A DNA stretch of 64,000 bases from the NCBI GenBank assembly GCA_023053545.1, contig JAKZAN010000004.1:10602001-10666000 (forward strand), given 5' to 3'. The DNA comes from Lepidurus packardi. Its lineage: Eukaryota > Arthropoda > Branchiopoda > Notostraca > Triopsidae. Shown here in pieces: positions 37,901 through 47,079 of this stretch. The position numbers were made by a program, and so were the translations under genes. The first letter of the stretch is position 1. Every line of letters starts with the position of its first letter. Under the pieces are notes generated by a model. That model did not search any database, was not told where the DNA came from, and saw only the letters and a program-made list of their open reading frames with translations.

Positions 37901-38535
37901 CTTCACGTAAGCTTCCGTAAGCGTTTATAATGAACCTTGACCAAAAACCTCCGCTATTCGTAAACAAATCCACCTCTCTTTGTCTCTCTTTCATGCAGTT
38001 TTATGTTTTGCAAAGAGATAATCTTTAATAGAGACGTCTCTCAGCTTAAAAGACGTCTCTCAGCTTAAAAGAGCGAAACGAGTTCAAAACCAACGCTAAT
38101 CCGAATGAAGCGTAGATGATATGAGTTGGCTAAGGACATAAAGGTGAGTGTACTGTCCTCCTCTTACTCAGCAGGTGGGAGTATCAAGAGAAAAGGAGGT
38201 TTTTTCAATGTTCGCTAGAAGCGGAGCTTCGAGAACGCAACAAAGCAGCGGAATTTCCTTTGGCTTGCTTTTCGAACAAGAGGGGAGGTGCTTCAGCACC
38301 ACAAAAACTGTCCAGGCATCCGCTCTTCTCTCGCAGACCGTACCTAACCTTCATCGGTAGCGGTAAACTTTTAAAGTTAGGCTCTTGCACACGAAAAGCT
38401 TGGGCAATCCCTTGGACGGATAACTGCAGGCCCAGAAACGTTTGAATTTTGCGGGAAAGCGCTCGTAAAGGGATTCGTTAGCGAACGACTCGATACTGTG
38501 GTTAAAGTTTCTACCAAATTCCAATACCCGTTACC
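34959..38535. other. Intergenic stretch between NSE1 and the Kazal gene
   Basis: I call no gene here. An AATAAA at 35,388-35,393 could end the NSE1 transcript. A 78-codon open stretch at 35,692-35,925 is charged and ends in a stop, but it has no recognised motif and is open on the other strand too. A 19 bp tandem pair (gacgtctctcagcttaaaa) lies at about 38,033-38,072. The Kazal gene promoter must lie near 38,300-38,535. Confidence 0.5.
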
Positions 38536-41500
38536 ATGTTCCAGTTCCAGCTCAGCGTGCTTTCGTTAACGATCTTCTTAGCGGGTAAGTTTGTCAAAAA
38601 ACTGTTGTATTGATTATTGACGTGGGATTAGCCAAGAACCTGTGGAAAGGAAGGTTGGTTTTAATTTGGTACAATCAGTACAAACTTACTGGCCCAAACA
38701 TGAAAGCATGGTGTTCGTAAGTCGGGGAATTGGATGGGAAAATATTGGCCATTGCAACTAACCAAAGCAAAACCATAACCACGTGGCTTGCGGCGTCGCG
38801 TCGCTTTTAGTATTCTGCTTCATATCTACCAAAAGGGGCCAAAGACCTGCTGCTCTTGGCGATTCTATTCTTCTTTTAAGTAACTGGCCAGCGAGCCATC
38901 ATTTGTAATAAGAACAGGTGTTGTGGTGTCAGACTTCTTTGGTTATTTTTTATTTATTTATTTTTTTTCTCGTTAGGATCTCTTCCCTAATTGCTTTTTT
39001 TACCTTCCGAAAACAAAAGAGAAGAAAGCATTCCTTCTGTGGTCGGTATCTTCGATCGCTGCCTAATTCTGCGCCAGTCTAGTCCAGTCTCTTGTCACTT
39101 TAAGGTGGTAGAGTGGTAGTCATAGTTGTAGTCACAAATAGAGAAGTTTTTGGCTCGTTAGGTACTCATTCAAGTGTTGCAATGCTTTGCCAAAATCTCG
39201 ACCTGCTTTACCTGAATCCACAAGTTGTATCAATGGTGCCTCCTCCATGGTTACCGATCGCTGTCGCAGACGCTCAAATGCGAGTTTGGTGGCTAGCTTT
39301 CTGGCTGCAAACAACTTCCTTTATTCAGTATACGTGTCTCATGCCACCAGGTAAAGCAAAAAAGAAATTGAAAGAAAAAAGGTCCCAAAAAGTGGACAAT
39401 ATCGGAGACAGGTAGGAAAAAAGTGTATCTCCCCCAAAAAGTTGCCAATGTCATTAACTTCCGGCGTTGTGTACCTTGTTTCCGTAAAGGACAATGCTCC
39501 TCAAGCATGGCTGCCCTAGCCCAAAGATTAGTAGCATATCTAACAAGGAGAATACGCTTTTAGCCCACTATATGGGTGGTAATTAAAAGAGCAATAACTA
39601 ACGGGGAAGTTACGAGATATCCTATTAACGTACAGGTGGACAACCCCTGCAACGAAATGCAATATCTCATAAGCAGGGAAGCAAGCAAAGTCAGACAACC
39701 TCGTAAACGAATACGCAAGCTGTTAAACATGATAACGCCATATGCGAGTTAGATTCCTGACCAACCAGTACGCCACGTTTATGCCGAAAAATTAAACAAA
39801 CTCACTGTGACACGTACATCGAGCGTTCTTTTTGCAGAGAACAATAAAAAATCGAACGTTTTCCTTCAGGAAACTAAGCCATTCGAGGCTAAACAGGAAT
39901 CTTTATCCTACATAGTAGCAAAATTGTCCGTATTGCCATTCAATGTTAGTAGAGTCCAAGTTTCAACAGTTAAGCATATCAAAATCGCTCTTATTGAAAT
40001 GACATGTTCGTAGAGTCCAAGTCTCTACAGTTAAGCATAGCAAAACCGCCCTTATTGCAATTTCAGTGTCGTTAAAGCTCAAGTTTTAACGCTTAAGCAT
40101 AGCAAAAACGATCTTACGGAGCTTTTGAGAAAAAGATTTACCGAAAATCGAACATATCTTGCAGTCAAGATATCAAGATTAAATGCGGCGCTAAATCAAA
40201 GATTTTCTGCTGGAGACAAACTCGCTTGTGAAGCAGCCATAAGTCCATTTGACAAGATAGAAAAAAGCGAGAATCAGATTTCAGACAATCAGTTGAAATT
40301 GTTAAAGGGAACAAAGAAAGAGAGCGTAAATTGTATCGTATTGAACGCATTTATTGCGTCTTTCATGGTGGGAAAGGTTCCAGGATATTTCCTGTCTAAC
40401 TGGTGTATCTTTTTAGAATTATTTTTTTTGGCTGTCGTTAAATTTTGAATTCCTGTGGACTAAATTTAAGACTTATTTTTTTTGGGTACAGTTTCAGAAC
40501 CATGGGTTGCCGCAGACCAAACTCGTCCGTGTCCCAAGTACTGCCCCAAGTCCAACGAACCTGTTTGTGGCTCGGACAAAGTGATTTACAGCAACGAATG
40601 CTTTTTGCAGAAATCTAATTGCGACGGTGGTAAGCATAAAACAACCCCTTTTAAACAAGTTACGAGCCTGGTAACCGACAACTTTTCGCAGAAAACATGT
40701 CGGTCAGGGTGCCCCAGTAGGTCAAAACTCAAGCTGTGATAATTTCCCTTACAGAACAAAAAAAGAACCCTAATTAGCCTGGTTTATTTACCCAGTTCTG
40801 TTTTTATCTTTGTTGTCTACTCGGATCCTCAGATGCGGTGGTAGCAGATCCAGAAATATGTACCAGAGCTAAAGGATCGCTTTGTGAGAACCACTGTAAT
40901 TCCGAAGAAGATTTGGTATGCGGATCCGACGGTCGGACGGTAAATTCCAGATCTTTTTAATCACTTTAATCTTTTGGAATTTATTTTTTTTTGCAATTTT
41001 TTCCTATTTTAGTACCTTAATACCTGCGTTATGATGGTCGAAGAATGCCGGTAAGAGTTTCTGCAAGTTCAGTTTAAGTCCTCGGATAATTATAATTTAT
41101 GTGGATTGCTCAGGCGAGGAATACGTCTGGCTCATATGGGCCCATGTGCCAACGAAACCGTGGCTGAAGAAGAATGTCCCAAGACTTGCGAAGGTGTACC
41201 AGCTGATGGACCCATTTGCGCCAGTAATGGGAACGTATATCCTTCTCGCTGCACATTAAAGCAGCAAACTTGCAAGTAAAGACCCAACGAGCCACTCGCC
41301 ACTCGTTTTTCTGTTCTTTTTTGTTCTGCTGCTAACTCCGATCTAACACGGACCTTAAATTTGTGTCCTTCCCATAGGCAAGGCGTGGTAGAAACGAAAG
41401 AAAAGCATTGCCTATTGACCAAGCACTCAAAAGACTCGTGCTGGAGAGCTTCCAAAGCTGTGTGCGGCTCTAATGGCCAAATTTATGCCTCTTCTTGTCT

Positions 41501-43640
41501 TCTAAGGAAACAATCCTCCTTGACAGGGTAAGAAAACGTAAAAAAAAAGGAAAAAAATCGGCACAAAGTTCTTTTTTCAGTCATTACTAGCCTTTCCGAG
41601 TGTCCCACAAGTTAATGAATTCTCTGTTCTTCCTCTTGTCCCGCCAGAAAACATGTGTTCGAAGTCCCCATGACTTACTGCGCCCCACAGGAGCGTTCAG
41701 CTACCAACTGCGCATCGGATTGCCAGGAAGACGAACAAGCTAGTCCAGTGTGCGGCTCAGATGGTAAATTTTTATCAATTAATATCACTCACTTTTTGCG
41801 TGACAAGGGTTTTCTCATCTGATTTATATTCTTCTGTCTTACCTCCACAAAAACTATAAAGGAAACATCTACAGCAGCCTGTGTCAGATGCGCAAATTGA
41901 ACTGTCTGGGGTAAATATTCCTTTTTTTTCATATTATTCGCAATATGGCTCTGCTCTGCTCGTTCCGCTTGAAAACCATAAGAGAAAAGAAAAATTATGG
42001 AGAAAAAAAAGTAACATGAAAGCTTCACTCTCATCCGTTTCGCTTCAGCAATCGATATTTAACCTGTCAAAGTAATAAGAAATGTTTAGAATTAACGCTT
42101 TCTCTTGTACCTCTCGAATCAGTCAAGCCAATGGGAAAGTCATCCAAGTTGATTGGCTTCGTTGTGCAGCGAAAGCAACGCGTTGTGCCCAAATTACTTG
42201 CGGTTCTAACGCCACTCAAGATTCCAGAGAACTGTTTTGCGGGAATGACGGCCAAACCTACACGGATTGCGAGCTAAAAGTGGCTTCCTGTCGCCGAAGC
42301 ACGGAATTAGCCCACCTTGGCCCCTGTACCAACCTCACCTTGGAAGAAACCGCTTCCTGTGCTGCGATCAGCTGTCCTGAAGACGTGGAAGATGACGAGC
42401 CAATCTGTGCCTCGGATGGAAACGTGTACCGGTAATTACTAGCTTATTAAGAAGCGCTTGCTTTGAACTCGGCTCCTTCTTCCTTTCATGAGACAAGACT
42501 CTTCCCTCCTCATTCCTCTTCGATGAAATCATGATTTGCGTCTCCCATTGCAGGACGTTATGCGAAATGAAACGCCAAAGCTGTGGACAACGCGTAATTG
42601 CTGTTGCTCGCAAGCATTGTCTCATGACCAAATACTGTGGGCAGTCATGCAGCAAGAAAAGCCAGAGCGTCTGTGGCAGTGATTTGAAAATCTACCGTAA
42701 CATGTGCAACATGTTTGCCAACAATTGCGGGAAATTTGTTTACGAAGTACCCATGAAACGTTGCTTGGCGGTAGCAGGCTTCCGTTTTACCAGCTGCAAC
42801 CGTATTTGTTCCACCGAATACGACCCAGTTTGTGGTAAGCTTGCATTTTTCTTCACCAAAAATTCTATTACTCCTAAAGTACTCCTAAAGGGCAATTGCT
42901 AAAAGCAAGACAACTATCTTCTCTCGAACAATAAAGCAGGAAATCTTGTTTCTAGTTCTATGTTTCTAAACGAAATAGGACAGTAAACGGTAATGAATTT
43001 CTGTACAAAGAGTACTTTCTTTCTACGAAAATTTCATTGTTGTTGACTGTCCTGTGGCAGTATATGTATAACAAGCACTCGAAACAAGTTCTCTTTATCG
43101 TTAACTCACATTTCATTGTTGCCATTTGGTTTGTTTATCTTTATGCGACCATTATACTTGTTATGGCTTTTCTCCAATCATTTCTTCAGTCATTTTTGTA
43201 ATTTTTCTTCCTTTTCAATCCTTTTCTTCACACAATTCCGTAAAAGTACAGAATGACTGACGAAATAGTCCTAATGTGTTACATATGAAGCGGCCCAGTG
43301 AGTATCACTCTTAGAATATGATTGCTATGGTTCTTAGAGAATAAGTAATCGTTATTATGGTGTAACATAATTATCTTAAATAACATGTATGACTACTGTT
43401 ATTGTATATTATTTCTTAATATTATAAAAAAAAATGAAAATGTATTGAAAAAGAGAGAAAAAAGACGAAAATTTAAGAAATCCCCACCATCTTTTCAAAA
43501 TTCCAGGGTCAGACAACAAAACCTACTCCAATGTCTGCTTCCTTGAACTGGAACACTGTAGATCCAGGTCGTTGGTCACCAAGAAGCATTACGGCAAATG
43601 CGGAGAGCCCGTACCGGAACCCAAAGCTTATTTATACTAA
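38536..43640 (+). CDS. Secreted nine-domain Kazal-type serine protease inhibitor
   Basis: This is a tight-binding inhibitor of extracellular serine proteases; the target is unknown. Eleven exons join in phase: 38536-38584, 40492-40629, 40833-40939, 41013-41050, 41114-41275, 41378-41527, 41648-41763, 41862-41910, 42123-42431, 42554-42834 and 43507-43640 (510 residues). Exon 1 encodes a signal peptide (MFQFQLSVLSLTIFLA). Nine Kazal units follow, each with the C-G-(S/N)-(D/N)-x3-Y-x3-C type core, for example EPVCGSDKVIYSNEC, LVCGSDGRTYLNTC and GPICASNGNVYPSRC. Taking P1 as the second residue after Cys II gives K, S, G, R, E, S, E, K and T for domains 1-9, so domains 1, 4 and 8 look suited to trypsin-like enzymes. 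Domain 4 has only four cysteines; Cys I and Cys V, which pair with each other in Kazal folds, are both missing. Introns often fall inside domains just after the core. No membrane segment or other domain is seen, so dipetalogastin- or infestin-like inhibitors are the nearest kind. Confidence 0.93.
38585..40491 (+). repeat. Kazal gene intron 1 with a 62 bp tandem repeat
   Basis: At 39,949-40,130 a 62 bp unit (start of unit: tagagtccaagtttcaacag, then ttaagcatagcaaaa) is present in three diverged copies starting near 39,949, 40,011 and 40,073, with a partial one before them. The rest of the 1.9 kb intron is non-coding with nothing recognised. Confidence 0.65.
42835..43506 (+). other. Kazal gene intron 10
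   Basis: This 672 bp AT-rich intron carries, at about 42,888-42,905, a word (aaagggcaattgctaaaa) close to the left terminus of the THAP transposon (aagggcaatagccac). No matching partner end was found, so it may be chance or a relic. Confidence 0.5.
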
Positions 43641-44343
43641 AGCCTCATCTCTTAACCATGAACCCGTGACAAGAAAACATTCTCCAACATTGGCTCAGCC
43701 ATCGTATAGTACAGTGCAGTGTAAAACACAAATCGACAAAGAAAAACACAACAACCACATTGGGACGAAACTCGGCCACCTTAGCCCAATCATTTGTAAA
43801 TTATTGTTTTGTTTACCTTAACAAAGAAAATTCCTGATACGTTTTTCTCCGTTGTTCCATATGCCACTCTCACTGATTTAAGTTTGTTTGTTGAGTTTCT
43901 TTTCTAAAAATAATAATAATAATAATAAAAACAATACGTTGTATAATCCCCCGGTGCAAGATGCAAACCTTGTAAGCAAACCTAATGATTTGTTTTTGAG
44001 GCGTATGTTACTTTGAATACAGTCGTCCTCGTTCGTTAAACTAAGAATCTGTTAGCTCGAGCTGCGATTTCACGGTCTAGCAATCAAAAGTTATCGGGAG
44101 AAGAAGAGCATATCACATCCAAGGGTTGCCAAGTTGTGGCACTGGTAAAGTTGCATCCCGGTGACTGAAGACAGAAATGAGGACTATACAAAGTTGGGTA
44201 TATGTCGAGACAGGCACATTGTACAACAACAACAATGCTCTACAACTTAGCTCAAGTTTACGGAGGATGTTACAAGACGTTATAGAGTAACCTGCTTGCT
44301 CCGAGTATCAAGTGGATCAAGAGCAAGGACTGCCAGTCAAGTC
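43641..44343. other. Kazal gene 3' UTR and spacer up to the transposon
   Basis: An (AAT)n microsatellite at about 43,909-43,928 runs into an AATAAA at 43,924-43,929, the likely Kazal polyadenylation signal. Nothing coding is seen before the transposon's TTAA. Confidence 0.55.
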
Positions 44344-44502
44344 TTAAAGGGCAATAGCCACGAGTATAGCGTATTGATATTTGGATGGATTCTTATTGTA
44401 CACATTATTCTAAGAACGGGAAAATTTGTTTCAAATTTTTCCGACTAACCGTTTCCGAGTTATTGGCTTGCGAAGTTTTGGCAATTTTCCCGCCACTAGA
44501 AC

Positions 44503-44520
44503 CGTGACGTCAATAACGGG
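44503..44520 (+). promoter_or_regulatory. CRE-like site upstream of the THAP gene
   Basis: CGTGACGTCAATAACGGG contains the palindromic CRE core TGACGTCA and lies about 90-107 bp before the THAP start codon. The same sequence sits inverted upstream of the other gene of the element. A promoter role is inferred from position and symmetry. Confidence 0.45.
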
Positions 44521-44609
44521 AACAGCGCTAGAGTTGTGGCTTACGGGCGCTTCGTATACACTGGCTTTGTGTAGGCTTCCTCTGTGCTGTGTGATTTTTA
44601 GTGGAAAAA

Positions 44610-45826
44610 ATGGCAAGTAATCTGCCATCAAAGACAAATAACCATAGTGGTAACTATTGTGTTGCTTACGGTTGCAATAACAGTGGAAGATCTGGTGTAG
44701 GGATATATACATTCCCAAAAGACGCAGAAAGAAGACGGCAATGGGTGTTGCAAGTGCAAAGGACTAGGGCTGATTTTGTGGAAGCCACATGTAAATCGGC
44801 GTCTCTCTGTGGTGATCACTTCACCGAAGATCAATTTGACGGTAGTGTTGATCGACAGTTAGCAATGGGATTTCGGGCTAAAAGGCGTGGTAGGAGTTTG
44901 TTGCCAACCGCTATCCCTACTAAGTTTGATAGGCCGGCTACTGTGTCTGGGCTGCGAAGTCCACCCAAACCTCGGAAAACCTCAGCTATTGAGAAAAGAC
45001 AACGCCATAACGTAAATATACTCCAACGTTTGAAGACAAAATAGGGTAATGACATATGCACGTTTTAGATTATCCAAGAATTGCTGCTTCAAGGCGAAAG
45101 TACAAGTTCTGTCCCAACAGTTGCCACAAGCACTTGTACGTCAGACTCGGTGCCTGACTTAGTTTTTTCGGAGTCCACACCCGCAATTGATCTGGAAAAC
45201 AATGAAGAAGAAGTGACTTTGGCCGAAGCTAACATGAAAGATTTCTCTTGTCAATTTTCCGGAGTTGAAATGGCAGACTTTTCTTGTCAGTTCTCCGGTA
45301 TGACGACCCAAGACTTCTCTTGTCAGTTTCCTGAGGACGGGCTACTTTTGCCGGTAAATAGGATACCAATGCATATCAAACGTTCTAAATTGGAGAAACT
45401 ATATGTAGGAAAAGAACCCGCTTCCAAGAAGCAGTACCTTTACCTCAGAAAACCTGAATAGTACCCTAACTGAACAGGGCTATCCCTTTGACGACGATGT
45501 AGATTTTGAACCGGACGACGAATACGAGGACACGGAATCGGACATTTCACCCGTGAAAGAGTAAATTATATTGATCCAAGAATGTATTCTATATAAAGGC
45601 ATTTACTTCTAGGGAACAAGCTAGCTCTCCAATTCCACCTTTTGATCAAAGAAACAAAGAACGCAAATTTATGGTTTTCGAGAGTCAGTTGCGAACTCAG
45701 ATCGCGAAGGAAGGCAGATCGCGAGTTCCGCCACCCATGTGCAGCACGTATTATCATCCGGATAAGCGGAAAGCTGTGGACGAAAAAGTTACTCGCTTCA
45801 AAAAACCGAAGCAAAATAATGAGTAA
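44610..45826 (+). CDS. THAP-domain protein of the transposon, no DDE domain
   Basis: This is a DNA-binding protein expected to recognise the transposon ends. The exon model is 44,610-45,011, 45,069-45,353, 45,478-45,560 and 45,613-45,826 (327 residues). The THAP zinc finger at residues 16-106 has C17-x4-C22-x44-C67-x2-H70, F35-P36, W45 and the closing AIPTKF box. Residues 192-221 hold three copies of DFSCQF at a strict 12-residue period. An acidic stretch (FEPDDEYEDTESDI) and a KFMVFES motif near 275-281 follow; in full-length THAP transposases such a segment precedes the catalytic core. Here a basic tail (KRKAVDEKVTRFKKPKQ) and a stop come instead, so the catalytic part is absent. The second intron is uncertain: unspliced reading gives a different 35-residue tail ending at 45,461. 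An AATAAA follows at 45,920-45,925. Confidence 0.78.
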
Positions 45827-46030
45827 CAAAAAGCTTAGCTTGGGAAACGGTTTCTTTCTTTTTTTTTTGTCATCTGACCAAGAATGAGGGGATTTTTACG
45901 AATGATTTTTAGCCCTGAAAATAAATGAAAAGCTTAGCTTATGAAACGGAATTTTTTGTTGATTTCATATGACCTTAGCCCTGAAAAGGGCTCGGGCAAG
46001 GCCAGGGTCGAAAGGCGTCACGCATCGTTA

Positions 46031-46811
46031 TCAGGCGTCAGGCATCCACTCCGAGTATCCGACATACTGGCCAGTTGGATCTGGAAACTTGCTTTTGATG
46101 AAATGTTCAACACATGCTGGCAAGGGCTTTCTCGTCCTCGCTCCCAGTATCTTATACACGTTCGTGGTAACAGCACGGTAGGCGCTAAACCTGTTCCTCC
46201 TAACACATAAAATTTTACTTCAAAGCTTGATTAGCCATACTTTATGAAATACCTGTTGGGATCTACATCATCAGCAAACGGCAAATGTTTTTTCCGGGCA
46301 CTAGCGTAAGTACACCAGCTAAGGTATACATATTCCAGGACTGCCGGATGCAGCAAATGAGGAATAGCTTCCATTTCTGTATAGCACTTTGCCTGCTGAT
46401 GTGGAAAGTCCTCGTTATTAGCGTCGATTTTGGCTAAAAAGTGACGATTTCTCCTGCAACAGAAATTGTTGACAGGAAGAGGCATCCTAACGCACTTCCC
46501 ACAATCACACCTACAACATACTGTACAGTTAGAAGCACGTGATGTTTTATAATAAGTTACCAGTCAGAAACTTCAGACTCTCCAGAATCTCCAGGTCCAG
46601 AATCTGCAGCTACAAGTGATGTTGAAACACTAACACTGGCACGTGGGTTTGGCATTGGCAACCTTTGAGCCCTATATGGCTCAAACTGGTAGGCCTGAGC
46701 ACACGCAACTATTGGCACAGGAATGACAAAAGCCTGGTCCAATTCCGTCCCTTCATCCTCTACAAAGGGGCTTCTATCAAAATAAACGCTCTCGTCGAAA
46801 CCTTCAGCCAT
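46031..46811 (-). CDS. P2X7 C-terminal (ballast-type) zinc-domain protein
   Basis: The minus-strand exons 46,811-46,561, 46,510-46,253 and 46,190-46,031 give 222 residues with both junctions in phase. Residues 1-83 are acidic and Ser-rich and include YQFEPYR, a motif I associate with this family. The domain starts across the first junction as W84-C-D-C-G-K-C-V-R-M, then C101-C102-R, C126, the LEYVYLSWCTYAS helix, and a third exon with SAYRAVTTNVYKILG, then LPACVEHFIKSKFPDPTGQY, then VGYSEW. This matches the order in the cytosolic C-terminus of vertebrate P2X7 receptors (WCxCGxC, CC, NxxxxxAYR, LPxCxxxxIRxxFP, GxYxGF), which binds zinc and guanine nucleotide. No channel part is present; it is a stand-alone protein. 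The reading frame is intact over three exons, which argues for recent activity. Its role in transposition is unknown. It converges on the THAP gene. Confidence 0.84.
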
Positions 46812-46879
46812 TTTACTCGCTTTGTCTATCACTTTGTATACACGAAACGCAGGTCTGTGGTGCGCCAAGGTGCCGTGGC

Positions 46880-46899
46880 TCCCGTTATTGACGTCACGG
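46880..46899 (-). promoter_or_regulatory. CRE-like site upstream of the P2X7-domain gene
   Basis: This is the inverted counterpart of the 44,503 site (tcccgttattgacgtcacgg as read on plus). It lies about 70-88 bp upstream of the minus-strand start codon at 46,811, mirroring the distance on the other side. Confidence 0.45.
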
Positions 46900-47079
46900 C
46901 GCCACGTGACCGCGTTGGGCCAATGGCAAAAATGCCCGATTTGAATTTTAGATTTCTCATGTTCTGAAATATCGCAGTTATATTTTCGCGTATGATAAAA
47001 AGACACATAAAACTGTAAACTAGATTTTCTACTCCATTTTATAAGACAAAGTTGTTTTTTGGTGGCTATTGCCCTTTAA

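Larger units (their letters stand above)
44344..47079. mobile_element. Kolobok-like DNA transposon, TTAA target duplication
   Basis: The element spans 44,348-47,075 (2,728 bp). Terminal inverted repeats AGGGCAATAGCCAC (44,348-44,361) and GTGGCTATTGCCCT (47,062-47,075) are perfect over 14 bp. Both ends abut TTAA (44,344-44,347 and 47,076-47,079), the expected target duplication. It carries two convergent split genes, a THAP protein (+) and a P2X7 C-terminal-domain protein (-). An 18 bp subterminal inverted repeat, CGTGACGTCAATAACGGG, occurs at 44,503-44,520 and inverted at 46,881-46,898. From established knowledge, TTAA duplications occur in piggyBac and Kolobok, and Kolobok transposases carry THAP domains, so Kolobok fits best. 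No DDE catalytic region is seen, so this copy seems non-autonomous or internally deleted. Confidence 0.82.

Noticed and set aside
46310..46340. agctaaggtatac inside the P2X7-domain gene, like the 44 bp unit
   Set aside because: A single 13 bp match within coding sequence is most likely chance.
44344..47079. Assignment of the transposon to piggyBac because of TTAA
   Set aside because: The THAP finger and the terminal sequence fit Kolobok better; no piggyBac transposase motif is seen.
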